Part shown: one piece after another, positions 24,918 through 35,302 of the stretch
Numbering within the stretch: position 1 is the first letter of the stretch
Layout: every line of letters starts with the position of its first letter
From: Polaromonas sp. YR568
Lineage (GTDB): Bacteria > Pseudomonadota > Gammaproteobacteria > Burkholderiales > Burkholderiaceae_C
Assembly (NCBI RefSeq): GCF_900116715.1
Contig: NZ_FPBM01000005.1
Coordinates: 186,001 to 250,000, forward strand
DNA: 64,000 nt
Direction of reading: 5' to 3'
Program-made: the position numbers and the translations under genes
The notes under the pieces: model-generated
What the model was told of the DNA's origin: nothing
The model's input: only the letters and a program-made list of their open reading frames with translations
Database searches by the model: none

Positions 24918-26147
24918 GTGAGACTTCAATTCATGCTTCGCGGCATAGGCCTGTTTCTTGTGGGCTGCAATGCCCTTGCGCAAAACTCAGCACCGAGCCC
25001 TGAACAGCTCTTCGAGCGCCTGTCACCCAGTATCTGGGTCATCAAGACCTTTGATGATGCGGGAAGACAAATTGCTTCAGGCAGCGCGGTGGTCATTCGG
25101 GCCGGCACGCTCATCACCAATTGCCATGTGCTGGCCAAGGCTCGCAAGGTGTCGGTGACACGCGAGAACGTCGCTTACGGCGCCAGCCTGGAACACGCAG
25201 ACGCCGCGCGCGACCTGTGCCAGATCAAGGTGGCAAATTTCAACGCGCCGGCGGTCACCACGGGGCCTGCGGAAACGCCGAAAGTCGGCTCCCGGGTCTA
25301 TGCGATTGGAAATCCGCGCGGGCTGGAGCTGACCATCAGCGATGGCCTTCTGTCCGGCATCCGTCGCGCCGACAACGATGAGTTCGTCGCGCTGCAAATC
25401 ACCGTACCCATTTCGCCCGGTTCCAGCGGCGGCGGCCTTTTCGACGCGCAGGGCCGCCTGATTGGCATCACCACCTTTGCCCTTCGCGATTCACAAAACC
25501 TGAATTTCGCCTTGCCGGCCGCCTGGATTGCCGAAGTCCCTGCGCGCGCAGCAGCAGCGCTGGCCGCACGCAATGAACGCAACAAACCCGCCGCGGGTGC
25601 CCAGGCAGGAAATGCGCAAGTCTTCGAGTACAGGCTGCGCGACCGGACCACCGGATTGGCGCAGAACATCAGGTACCGGCTGAACCGTGTTGATGGCGAC
25701 CAGCTGATCTTCAACCAGGGAAGCCGGGTGGAGCGGGCCGGTGGCGAGGTTGTCGCACTCACCAGCGCCATTGCCGGAGAGTATGAGATGGCCATGCCGC
25801 CGCGCGGCTGGATCACCAAGACACCGGAACCCGGTCAGACATGGCAGCTTCAGTACGACACCGGGCCACAAACCTACCGAATCAGAATGAACATTACGGC
25901 CCGCGCAACGGATGAGTCGACCATGCGCATTGGCGACCGCGAGTTTCGCATCATGCGGGTCGAGTTCAATGGATACACAGAACGGGGAATTCCCATCACT
26001 ACCGGCGCGGTGTACACCGCCAATGCGTGGTACGCGCCTGAACTTGGCCGCGTCGTGCGATTTGATGCAAAAACGCGTGGCGGAAGCGGCATCAGACTTT
26101 TTCTTGTCGATGAGGCGCTGGAACTGGTCGACATCCGCAAGGAGTGA
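24918..26147 (+). CDS. Exported trypsin-like serine protease with extra C-terminal domain
   Basis: 409 residues from a GTG at 24918 (GAGG upstream). A signal peptide ends near ALAQ (about 22). Residues about 28-225 form a DegP/trypsin-like domain with the triad visible: His in TNCHVLA, Asp in AARDLCQIKV and Ser in SPGSSGGGLF. There is no PDZ domain. Instead the C-terminal 170 residues (about 238-405) form an unrecognised beta-rich domain (QVFEYRLRDRTTGLAQNIRYR ... RVVRFDAKTRGG) resembling DUF3108-like lipid-binding folds only loosely. It probably acts in the periplasm with the upstream lipoprotein. The combination is unusual. Confidence 0.78.
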   Translation: MRLQFMLRGIGLFLVGCNALAQNSAPSPEQLFERLSPSIWVIKTFDDAGRQIASGSAVVIRAGTLITNCHVLAKARKVSVTRENVAYGASLEHADAARDLCQIKVANFNAPAVTTGPAETPKVGSRVYAIGNPRGLELTISDGLLSGIRRADNDEFVALQITVPISPGSSGGGLFDAQGRLIGITTFALRDSQNLNFALPAAWIAEVPARAAAALAARNERNKPAAGAQAGNAQVFEYRLRDRTTGLAQNIRYRLNRVDGDQLIFNQGSRVERAGGEVVALTSAIAGEYEMAMPPRGWITKTPEPGQTWQLQYDTGPQTYRIRMNITARATDESTMRIGDREFRIMRVEFNGYTERGIPITTGAVYTANAWYAPELGRVVRFDAKTRGGSGIRLFLVDEALELVDIRKE

Positions 26148-26285
26148 CTGAGGGGCGAAGAGCGAAGGGCGGCGCATTGATCCGTTTTCACAAAACACGC
26201 GCATTTTCTTCACGCCGCCAGCCGCAGCTTTGCATTAAAGTGCTTTCATCACCGGCAAGAACCGGTTTCATCCCGAAGGCCACCC

Positions 26286-27788
26286 ATGAACGCACCCGCT
26301 GAAGCCTGGCAACAACAACCGCTTGAACGCCGTGAACGCCAGGCCCAGGTGGTCGGCGCACTGCAGGCCGTGCTGCCCGGCCACGCCTTGCTCTGGAACA
26401 ACGAAGACACCACGCCTTATGAATGCGACGGCCTGACGGCCTATCGCCAGCGGCCGCTGGTGGTGGCGCTGCCCGAAACCTATGCGCAGGTGCAGGCCGT
26501 GCTCAAGACCTGCCATGCGCTGGACGTGCCGGTGGTGGCGCGCGGTGCGGGCACCGGGCTTTCCGGCGGCGCCATGCCGCACAAGCTGGGCGTCACGCTG
26601 TCGCTGGCCAAGTTCAACAAGATCCTCAAACTCGATGCGGCCAGCCGCACGGCAGTCGTGCAGGGCGGCGTGCGCAACCTCGCGATCTCCGAAGCGGCCG
26701 CGCCGCTGGGCCTTTACTACGCACCCGACCCGTCCAGCCAGATTGCCTGCACCATAGGCGGCAACGTGGCCGAGAACTCGGGCGGCGTGCACTGCCTCAA
26801 ATACGGCCTGACGGTGCACAACGTGCTCAAGGTCAAGGGCTTCACTATTGAGGGCGAAGAAGTCGAGTTCGGCAGCGACGCACTCGATGCCGCCGGCTAC
26901 GATTTGCTGAGCATCATCATCGGCAGCGAAGGCATGCTGGCCGTGACCACCGAGGTCACCGTGAAGCTGGTGCCCAAGCCGCGCCTGGCCCGCTGCATCA
27001 TGGCCAGCTTTGACGACCTGCGCAAAGCCGGCGACGCCGTGGCCGCCGTGATTGCTGCCGGCATCATTCCTGCCGGCCTCGAAATGATGGACAAGCCGAT
27101 GACCGCTGCGGTAGAGGACTTTGTGCATGCCGGCTACGACCTCAGCGCCGAAGCAATTTTGCTGTGCGAGAGCGACGGCACACCCGAGGAAGTCGAAGAA
27201 GAAATCGGCCGCATGAGCGATGTGCTGCGCCGCTGCGGCGCCACCGCCATCGCCGTGAGTCAGGACGAAGCCGAGCGCCTGCGCTTCTGGAGCGGCCGCA
27301 AGAACGCCTTTCCCGCCTCGGGCCGCATCAGCCCCGACTACATGTGCATGGACTCCACCATTCCGCGCAAACGCCTGGCCGACATCCTGCTGGCCATTGC
27401 GGAGATGGAGAAAAAATACCAGTTGCGTTGCGCCAATGTGTTCCACGCAGGCGACGGCAATCTGCACCCGTTGATTTTGTTTGATGCCAACGACCCCGAC
27501 CAGTTGCACCGCTGCGAACTCTTCGGCGCCGACATCCTGGAGACCAGCGTCGCCATGGGCGGGACCGTGACCGGTGAGCACGGCGTGGGCGTGGAAAAAC
27601 TCAACTCCATGTGCGTGCAGTTTTCCGCTGAAGAGAACGAGCAGATGTTCGGCGTCAAGCGCGCCTTCGACAGCAAAGGGTTGCTTAACCCAGGCAAGGT
27701 GATCCCGACGCTGAACCGCTGCGCCGAATACGGAAAAATGCTGGTGCGGGCCGGGCAGATCAAACACCCGGATTTGCCGCGCTTTTAA
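26286..27788 (+). CDS. glcD: FAD-linked oxidase, glycolate oxidase subunit GlcD-like
   Basis: A 500-residue GlcD/D-lactate dehydrogenase-type flavoprotein. The FAD-binding PCMH domain (about 55-235) shows VVARGAGTGLSGGAMP and GGNVAENSGGVHCLKYG; the C-terminal cap domain has HAGDGNLHPLILFD and TVTGEHGVGVEKL. It oxidises glycolate (or D-lactate) to the 2-oxo acid. In the canonical operon GlcE and GlcF follow; here they are missing and lrgA-lrgB follow instead, 48 bases downstream. GlcE/F may be encoded elsewhere, or the enzyme may be a related D-2-hydroxyacid dehydrogenase acting alone. Confidence 0.87.
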   Translation: MNAPAEAWQQQPLERRERQAQVVGALQAVLPGHALLWNNEDTTPYECDGLTAYRQRPLVVALPETYAQVQAVLKTCHALDVPVVARGAGTGLSGGAMPHKLGVTLSLAKFNKILKLDAASRTAVVQGGVRNLAISEAAAPLGLYYAPDPSSQIACTIGGNVAENSGGVHCLKYGLTVHNVLKVKGFTIEGEEVEFGSDALDAAGYDLLSIIIGSEGMLAVTTEVTVKLVPKPRLARCIMASFDDLRKAGDAVAAVIAAGIIPAGLEMMDKPMTAAVEDFVHAGYDLSAEAILLCESDGTPEEVEEEIGRMSDVLRRCGATAIAVSQDEAERLRFWSGRKNAFPASGRISPDYMCMDSTIPRKRLADILLAIAEMEKKYQLRCANVFHAGDGNLHPLILFDANDPDQLHRCELFGADILETSVAMGGTVTGEHGVGVEKLNSMCVQFSAEENEQMFGVKRAFDSKGLLNPGKVIPTLNRCAEYGKMLVRAGQIKHPDLPRF

Positions 27789-27836
27789 GCCGGTCTTCAA
27801 GCCGCCCATGCGCCCTTCACTTCACCCCATTTCCTC

Positions 27837-28208
27837 ATGACGGCGCTGCGCGGGCTTGCCTGGCTGCTGGTCTTCCAATCCGTCGGTGAACTGCTCTCGC
27901 GCGGCTTTTCCCTGCCGTTTCCGGGCCCGGTGATCGGCATGGTTTTGTTGCTGATTGGCCTGCAATCAGAGCTGGTGCGAGGCCCTGTGTCAGTGTGCGC
28001 AGACTTCCTGCTCGCGCACCTTTCGTTACTCTTTGTCCCCGTCGGCGTGGGCGTGATGACCCATCTTTCGCTGGTGAGCCAGTACGGCGTGCGCATGTTG
28101 CTGGTCGTGGTGGCGTCAACATTGGCCGGTTTGGCGGTCACCGTGCTGACCCTGCACCTGCTGCGGGACCGCGGCGACGCCGCCCCAGAAGGAGCACCGG
28201 ATGCCTAA
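27837..28208 (+). CDS. lrgA: CidA/LrgA family membrane protein
   Basis: A 123-residue protein with four hydrophobic helices. ELLSRGFSLPFPGPVIGMVLL and LSLLFVPVGVGVMTHLSL are the conserved CidA/LrgA motifs. First described as holin/antiholin-like, the family is now linked to transport of short organic acids: PftAB carries pyruvate, and the plant fusion homologue PLGG1 carries glycolate/glycerate. The stop overlaps the lrgB start by eight bases. Its place right after glcD supports a role in glycolate or pyruvate exchange. Confidence 0.87.
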   Translation: MTALRGLAWLLVFQSVGELLSRGFSLPFPGPVIGMVLLLIGLQSELVRGPVSVCADFLLAHLSLLFVPVGVGVMTHLSLVSQYGVRMLLVVVASTLAGLAVTVLTLHLLRDRGDAAPEGAPDA

Positions 28209-28926
28209 ATTCGTCGAACTTTGGGTCTACCTGTCGGCCACGCCGCTCTTCGGCCTGACGGCGACGCTGGTGGTCTATGTGCTGGCACAGGCCATGTACG
28301 CCCGGCTCGCGCAGGCCCCATGGGCCAATCCCGTGCTGTGGACAGTCGTCTGCCTGGCCGGCGGCCTGCTGGCGACCGGCGTTCCCTACCCCACCTACTT
28401 CGCCGGTGCGCAGTTCATCCACTTTTTGCTCGGGCCTGCCGTGGTGGCTCTGGCCTGGCCGCTGTGGTTGCGGCGGGCCGAGTTGCGCCGGCGCTGGGGC
28501 CGTTTGCTGCTGGCGGCGCTGGCAGGCGGCATTGCAGCCAGCGGCTCCGCATTGCTGCTGGGATGGGCCTTGGGCCTGCCTTCGGAAGTCACGCTGTCGC
28601 TCGCGCCCAAGTCGGTCACCGCGCCGGTGGCCATGGGCATTGCGGAAAAGATAGGCGGCATCCCGGCGCTGGCAGCCGTGTTTGCGGTGGTCACCGGCCT
28701 GGTCGGCGCGCTTAGCGGCAAATACCTGTTTGACGCCCTGCGCATTCCCACCAACGCATCGGGGTGGGCCGCACGCGGTTTTGCGCTGGGCACGGTGTCA
28801 CACGGCCTGGGCGCCGCGCGCGCCTTGCAGGTCAATGCCGATGCGGGCGCCTATGCAGGGTTGGCGCTGGGGCTGCAGGTGGTGCTGGCCTCTGCGCTGA
28901 TACCGCTGGCGTTTCGCTGGCTTTAA
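28201..28926 (+). CDS. lrgB: LrgB/CidB family membrane protein
   Basis: A 241-residue protein with about eight helices. The LrgB signatures LGLPSEVTLSLAPKSVTAPVAMGIAEKIGG and GFALGTVSHGLGAARALQ are intact. LrgB partners LrgA in the inner membrane. The eight-base overlap with lrgA ensures coupled synthesis. The glcD-lrgA-lrgB order mirrors the link between glycolate oxidation and the LrgAB-derived PLGG1 transporter of chloroplasts. No terminator is obvious after the gene. Confidence 0.88.
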   Translation: MPKFVELWVYLSATPLFGLTATLVVYVLAQAMYARLAQAPWANPVLWTVVCLAGGLLATGVPYPTYFAGAQFIHFLLGPAVVALAWPLWLRRAELRRRWGRLLLAALAGGIAASGSALLLGWALGLPSEVTLSLAPKSVTAPVAMGIAEKIGGIPALAAVFAVVTGLVGALSGKYLFDALRIPTNASGWAARGFALGTVSHGLGAARALQVNADAGAYAGLALGLQVVLASALIPLAFRWL

Positions 28927-29047
28927 CGAGAGAAGAGAAAGAGAAAGCAAACATCCCGCAACCCTTCCTGCCGCGAGCGGCAAAGAATGGGTGCGGGTGC
29001 CCAGGCTGGGCAGCGAATGCTGCCGCTTGATTGCTTTTAACTGTCTC

Positions 29048-29605
29048 CTACACCGCCTGTAAACCGGTTTTCGGCACGCTGGCCGGCTTGGCCGCAGCCA
29101 ATGCGCCAAACAGGATTTCGCCCGAGAGCTGGCCGCCTTCTTCAATCACCAGCTTGCCGTAGCGAATAATGCCCGTGACCTTGCCGGTGGAATAAATCAC
29201 CAGCTTCTGGCGCACCGTGAGGTTGCCGTTGAACTCGCCACGGATTTCCGCCACATCGATTTCGGCGGAGCCCTTGAACGCGCCTTGCTCGGCGATCTGG
29301 ATCACGCGCGAGTCCATGGTGGCTTCGACCAGGCCTTCGACAACCAGGGTGTCGCAGTCGGTGATCTCCACGCCTTTGAGTTTGATGTTGGGGCCTACCG
29401 TCAGCTTGCTGCCGCCTTCTTTGGCGGTGCTGGCAGATGGAGAAGCCTCACTCACGGGCTTGGCGGTGTTCTGCTGGCCGGCGCCGGAAAGCGGTGCCGA
29501 ATGCAAGGTGCTGGCCGAGCCGGTGTTTGCATAGCCGCTTCCGGGGCCATTGCGCAGGCCCGTTGGTGTCTCGTTTTCTCGCTTGCCAAAGAACGGTGTT
29601 GCCAT
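29048..29605 (-). CDS. Bactofilin (polymer-forming cytoskeletal protein)
   Basis: A 185-residue protein. A disordered Ser/Gly/Thr-rich N-terminus (about 1-65) precedes the bactofilin beta-helix (about 68-170): LTVGPNIKLKGVEITDCDTLVVEGLVEATMDS, then GSAEIDVAEIRGEFNGNLTVRQKLVIYSTGKVTG and GKLVIEEGGQLSGEI. Bactofilins assemble without nucleotide into filaments that localise cell-wall enzymes, stalks or polar proteins. The gene is alone on the minus strand and convergent with lrgB. Confidence 0.88.
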   Translation of the reverse strand: MATPFFGKRENETPTGLRNGPGSGYANTGSASTLHSAPLSGAGQQNTAKPVSEASPSASTAKEGGSKLTVGPNIKLKGVEITDCDTLVVEGLVEATMDSRVIQIAEQGAFKGSAEIDVAEIRGEFNGNLTVRQKLVIYSTGKVTGIIRYGKLVIEEGGQLSGEILFGALAAAKPASVPKTGLQAV

Positions 29606-29944
29606 GAGAGTTCCTTAAAAAAGAACGCATGGTACGTCTGCGAAAATTTAAAAGCTTCAGTGGCTTGCAAGATAGGTAACGAAATTAATTCTTACATTCA
29701 CCCGCAGCGGCAATGCATGTGCCTCATGCGATCACACAGCGCGGTGCATGAATGAAGCGAGTGTGTGACTTGTCACCACGTGTCGATAAAGCGGCGTGTG
29801 CCTTCTTCGGCCGCGCGCATCGCCCCTGCTGATTGCAGCCCGTGCGCAAGCCAGTCAAGCCGGCGACGGCCCGATTCCGGTGATGAGAAGTGGCCAAGAT
29901 TCACCAAGCCGAAAACCGCCCGCGCGTGTAGCATGTAGCGCACC
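29606..29944. other. Intergenic region between bactofilin and ogt
   Basis: Divergent promoter region; the stretch 29640-29700 is AT-rich and probably contains the bactofilin promoter. GC-rich open frames across 29773-29940 look like chance and extend antisense into ogt. No RNA gene or strong terminator recognised. Confidence 0.4.
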
Positions 29945-30523
29945 ATGCAAGCAGACGGCGAATCCCACGGTTTCACGCTTTTTGGCACTGCCATCGGCTG
30001 GTGCGCGCTGGTGTGGAACGACCACGGTATCGCAGCGGTGCGCCTGCCCGAAGCCTCGGAAGGCCGCATGCTCTCACGCCTGTATCGGGAGTTCCCACTG
30101 CTGGCGCAGGAAGCCCCGCCGCCCGCCATGCAACAGGCCATAACCGCCATGGTCGGCTTGCTCGAAGGCGAAGCCCGCGACCTGCGCTTTTGCAAACTGG
30201 ACCTGCGCCGCATACCACCATTCAATCGCCGGGTTTATGCAATTGCGCAAGACATCCTGCCGGGCAAGACACGCACCTATGGCGACATCGCCAACGAGCT
30301 GGGCGAGCCCCATGCGTCGCGTGCGGTGGGCCAGGCGCTGGGGCACAACCCCTTTCCCATCATCGTGCCCTGCCACCGCGTGCTGGCGGCCGGCGCGCAA
30401 TCGGGTGGGTTTTCCGCGCCGGGCGGCGTCTCGACCAAGCTGCGCATGCTGCTGATCGAAGGCGCCGAGATCGGCGGCGCGCCCGGCCTGTTTGACCGCG
30501 AGCCGCCGCCCGCCGCTTCCTGA
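29945..30523 (+). CDS. ogt: Methylated-DNA-protein-cysteine S-methyltransferase
   Basis: A 192-residue suicide DNA-repair protein that takes the methyl group from O6-methylguanine. The active-site motif IVPCHRVL is present in the C-terminal domain, after the DNA-binding helix region (KTRTYGDIANELGEPHASRAVGQALGHNPFPI). The N-terminal 90 residues are the less conserved ribonuclease-H-like domain. There is no AdaA (phosphate-methyl) domain, so this is the constitutive Ogt type. Single gene, 42 bases upstream of a GST gene. Confidence 0.92.
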   Translation: MQADGESHGFTLFGTAIGWCALVWNDHGIAAVRLPEASEGRMLSRLYREFPLLAQEAPPPAMQQAITAMVGLLEGEARDLRFCKLDLRRIPPFNRRVYAIAQDILPGKTRTYGDIANELGEPHASRAVGQALGHNPFPIIVPCHRVLAAGAQSGGFSAPGGVSTKLRMLLIEGAEIGGAPGLFDREPPPAAS

Positions 30524-30564
30524 AACAATCAGACTCTCCATCACCCCCACAACCCGCCGCGCCA

Positions 30565-31245
30565 ATGACCCCTCTACGCCTTTATTCAGCCCGCCTCAGC
30601 ATGTTCGGCGCCAAAGTGCAGATCGCCGCATTTGAAAAAGGCATCCCGCTCGATATCGTCATGGTGCCCTTCACCCAGACCGAGGGCTATTCGCCCAAGC
30701 ACCCCGAGGTCGTGCGCATCAACCCGAAAAAGCAGGTGCCCGTGCTGATCAACGGCGACCTGGAGCTCTTTGATTCGACGCAGATTCTGGAATACCTGGA
30801 AGACTTTCAACCCGAGCCCGCGCTCTGGCCGGCCGGCGTTGCCGCCCGCGCGCGGGCCCGCCAGATGGAGCACATGTCGGACGAGGTTTACTTCCCGCAC
30901 ATCATCCGGCTCATGGGCCTGCAGCACGACCTGAGTGACCCGCAGGCCGTCACGGCGATCGCCGGCGCACGGGATTTCTACGCACGGCTTGAAAAGCTTC
31001 TGCAGGGTCGCGAGTTCATGATGGAAAGCTTCTCGTTTGCCGACATCGCGCTTTATATGGCGATGCTGTTCGGCGAACGCCAGGGCGCGCCCATCACACC
31101 GGCCACGCCACTGCTGCTGGCCTGGCGCGACCGCATGAGCGCCCGGCCTTCGGTGCAAAGCGCGGTGATCCCGATGGCGAAATACCTGCTGTCCGACGGC
31201 CGGCCTTTGCCAGCCTTTATGGCCGCCATGTTGCAAGCGGCCTGA
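30565..31245 (+). CDS. Glutathione S-transferase family protein
   Basis: A 226-residue GST. The N-terminal thioredoxin-like domain (about 3-80) has the YSARLSMFGAKVQIAAFEKG start with Ser as the likely catalytic residue, the cis-proline stretch KKQVPVLINGDLELFDS with the glutathione-binding Asp-Ser, then the all-helical C-terminal domain (FSFADIALYMAM). It would conjugate or reduce electrophiles in the cytoplasm; specificity is unknown. Possibly co-transcribed with ogt, both being protective functions. Confidence 0.87.
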   Translation: MTPLRLYSARLSMFGAKVQIAAFEKGIPLDIVMVPFTQTEGYSPKHPEVVRINPKKQVPVLINGDLELFDSTQILEYLEDFQPEPALWPAGVAARARARQMEHMSDEVYFPHIIRLMGLQHDLSDPQAVTAIAGARDFYARLEKLLQGREFMMESFSFADIALYMAMLFGERQGAPITPATPLLLAWRDRMSARPSVQSAVIPMAKYLLSDGRPLPAFMAAMLQAA

Positions 31246-31376
31246 CGGCAGGGCCCACAGCCGACGTGGGTGCTCGGGGAAAGCCGAGCAAAAACCGGCG
31301 CTTTGGCGCACACTGACGGGCCCGGCCACGCCAACAACTCCAAGATGCGGCGGCCGGCACAAAAAGGAGTTCCGTC

Positions 31377-33485
<2,109 letters not shown>

Positions 33486-33526
33486 ACGGCTAGGCGCCGG
33501 GGCGGCGCATGCGCCACAATGCCGGC

Positions 33527-34537
33527 ATGAAGCATCTACCCCTGATCGAGTTGACCCGAGGCGGCACGCTGGAGTGCCAGCACCTGGGCTCCGTGGCCGT
33601 AGTCAACACGCAGGGGCGGCTGCTCGCCCATGTAGGCGACCCGCACTGGCTGACCTTCTCGCGCTCCACGCTCAAGGCCTTGCAGGCCCTGCCCTTTATG
33701 GAAGCCGGCGGGCCCGCGCAGTTTGGCTTCAGCACACGGCAGGTGGCGATGATGTGCGCCAGCCATAACGGTGAGGCCATGCATGTGACCGAGACCCAGG
33801 GCATGCTCGACAAAGCCGGGCTCACCTACAAAGCGCTGCGCTGCGGCTGCCATGTGCCCGGCATCTTCAGCTACCTCGACAAGGCGCCACCGCCCGGCCT
33901 GGAGTTTGACGAGCGCCACAACAACTGCAGCGGCAAGCACGCCGGCTTTCTGGCCTACTGCGTACAACAAGGCCTGAGCCTGGACGACTACATCGCGCCC
34001 GAACACCCGCTGCAAAAGGCGATACGCCGCGACGTTGCCCGCGCCGCAGGCATGGACGCCAATGATTTCAAGATGGGCATAGACGGCTGCTCAGCGCCCA
34101 ACTACGCATTACCGCTGGCCAACCTGGCCCGCGCTTACGCACGGCTGGCCAGCGGGACGCGCGACGGCGAATTCGGCGCCAGCTTTTCAGCCCTCAGCGA
34201 AGCCATGACTGCGCACCCGGAACTCGTATCCGGCACAGGCCGCAACGACCTGGCCTTCATGCGTGCAGGCCGCGGCGACTGGGTCACCAAGATAGGCGCC
34301 GACGGCGTGCAGGTGGTGGGCAGCAAATCGCGCGGCGAAGCAGTGGCGCTGAAGATCATCGATGCCAACAAAGTGGCGTCACATGCGGCGACAGTGGAAG
34401 TGCTGGATCAACTGGGCTGGCTGGACGACGCCCAACGGGCAGAACTTGCGCCGTGGCGAGCCCAGGAAATTGTGAATGCGCGAGGCCTGCTAGTCGGAGA
34501 GAGGCGGCCGGCTTTTCTGCTGCAAACCGGGGGTTAA
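33527..34537 (+). CDS. L-asparaginase, Rhizobium etli AnsA-like
   Basis: 336 residues from the ATG at 33527. The type III (thermolabile, Rhizobium-type) asparaginase motifs are visible: MCASHNGEAMHV, RHNNCSGKHAGFLAYC with the Ser-Gly-Lys-His active-site set, and GIDGCSAPNYALPL. These enzymes hydrolyse asparagine to aspartate and ammonia in the cytoplasm and are unrelated to classical asparaginases; two conserved cysteines bind zinc in the R. etli enzyme. Single gene after fusA, 41 bases from its stop. Confidence 0.87.
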   Translation: MKHLPLIELTRGGTLECQHLGSVAVVNTQGRLLAHVGDPHWLTFSRSTLKALQALPFMEAGGPAQFGFSTRQVAMMCASHNGEAMHVTETQGMLDKAGLTYKALRCGCHVPGIFSYLDKAPPPGLEFDERHNNCSGKHAGFLAYCVQQGLSLDDYIAPEHPLQKAIRRDVARAAGMDANDFKMGIDGCSAPNYALPLANLARAYARLASGTRDGEFGASFSALSEAMTAHPELVSGTGRNDLAFMRAGRGDWVTKIGADGVQVVGSKSRGEAVALKIIDANKVASHAATVEVLDQLGWLDDAQRAELAPWRAQEIVNARGLLVGERRPAFLLQTGG

Positions 34538-34570
34538 CCGCCTTCCGCGACCCCTTCCCGCTCTCGCCCC

Positions 34571-34733
34571 CCGTTCGAGCTGAGCTTGTCGAAGCGTTGT
34601 GGCGCTCCGGCGGTAGGTTTTTTTGCCGAAGGTTGCTGGCCCGGGGGTTACCCCGCGGCGACTCCCCGCCCCGGAACCCAAAACACCGCCGCCCTCGAAA
34701 CAAGCACGGCTTCGACAGGCTCAGGCCGAACGG
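34571..34733. repeat. Inverted pair of REP-like repeats
   Basis: Copy 1 (34571-34595) reads CCGTTCGAGCTGAGCTTGTC then GAAGC; copy 2 (34709-34733) is its inverse with 3 of 25 mismatches. The unit with core TTCGACAGGCTCAG is one I know as a widespread dispersed intergenic repeat in proteobacteria. The two copies face each other across 113 bases, a BIME/REPIN-like layout, directly after the asparaginase gene. Confidence 0.7.
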
Positions 34734-35239
34734 AGGGGAGAAGGCGGCGATAAACATCAAAGCCCTGCACGGCCAAAGCGCGCCTCCGGCAAGGTGTGGA
34801 GGGATTTATCCCAATCCAGCACGACACGCCGACCGGGGGTAATTGGGTACCTCAGCAAAGAACGTCAATTTACCCACAAGACGACCACAAATAACTTCAG
34901 GTCCTGGACACACAGAGGCATTCGTAAGTTATTGGTAGCGCGCCGTCCACCAAAATTCAGCAAGAAAGCACATTCTTCCGATTGATCTCACCTGCAGTGG
35001 CCCGCTGGGATACCAGCGTCGCAACTCCGTAGCTGTCGTCATAGAGGGGGGTGAGAGTGCGGAGTGGCGCAGAGGTGGCCCGCTTTTCGACTGCAAGCCG
35101 GAAGCTGGGCCTGTCAAAGCAGCTGTTGTTTCTAACGCTGTGCCATTTGATGAGGACTGCCAGCCGCTTCTCCAACTCCTGCGGTCGAATCCACGGAGCG
35201 TCACTCCAGTTTTCTTCCGATGTGATTCAACTTTTGCCT
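34734..35239. other. Intergenic stretch of about 500 bases without a supported gene
   Basis: Several short overlapping open frames exist on both strands, the longest on minus at 34929-35204, but none has a ribosome-binding site, known motif or coding-like composition. GC is lower than in neighbouring genes. The stretch may be a decayed gene or a dispersed non-coding element; its right end leads into the operator at 35240. Confidence 0.4.
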
Positions 35240-35261
35240 CGGTAGTGAAATTTCACTACCG
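35240..35261. promoter_or_regulatory. Perfect 22-bp palindrome upstream of the GTPase/roadblock operon
   Basis: Each arm is CGGTAGTGAAA and the second arm is its exact complement with no spacer. It ends 41 bases before the ATG at 35303. A spacer-less 11+11 palindrome at this position is best explained as an operator for a dimeric regulator; a hairpin terminator is unlikely because no U tract follows. Confidence 0.65.
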
Positions 35262-35302
35262 GCAAGCGAGCAGCACTTTCCACACCAGGAATCCAGATAA
35301 AG

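Noticed and set aside
29773-30225. 150-residue minus-strand open frame upstream of and into ogt
   Set aside because: Antisense to the start of ogt, low-complexity, no start signals.
34929-35204. 91-residue minus-strand open frame
   Set aside because: Several competing frames overlap it, no ribosome-binding site, no motif, and composition not coding-like.
35262-35302. Reading the 22-bp palindrome as a terminator of the asparaginase gene
   Set aside because: It lies 700 bases from that gene, has no loop and no U tract, and directly precedes an operon.
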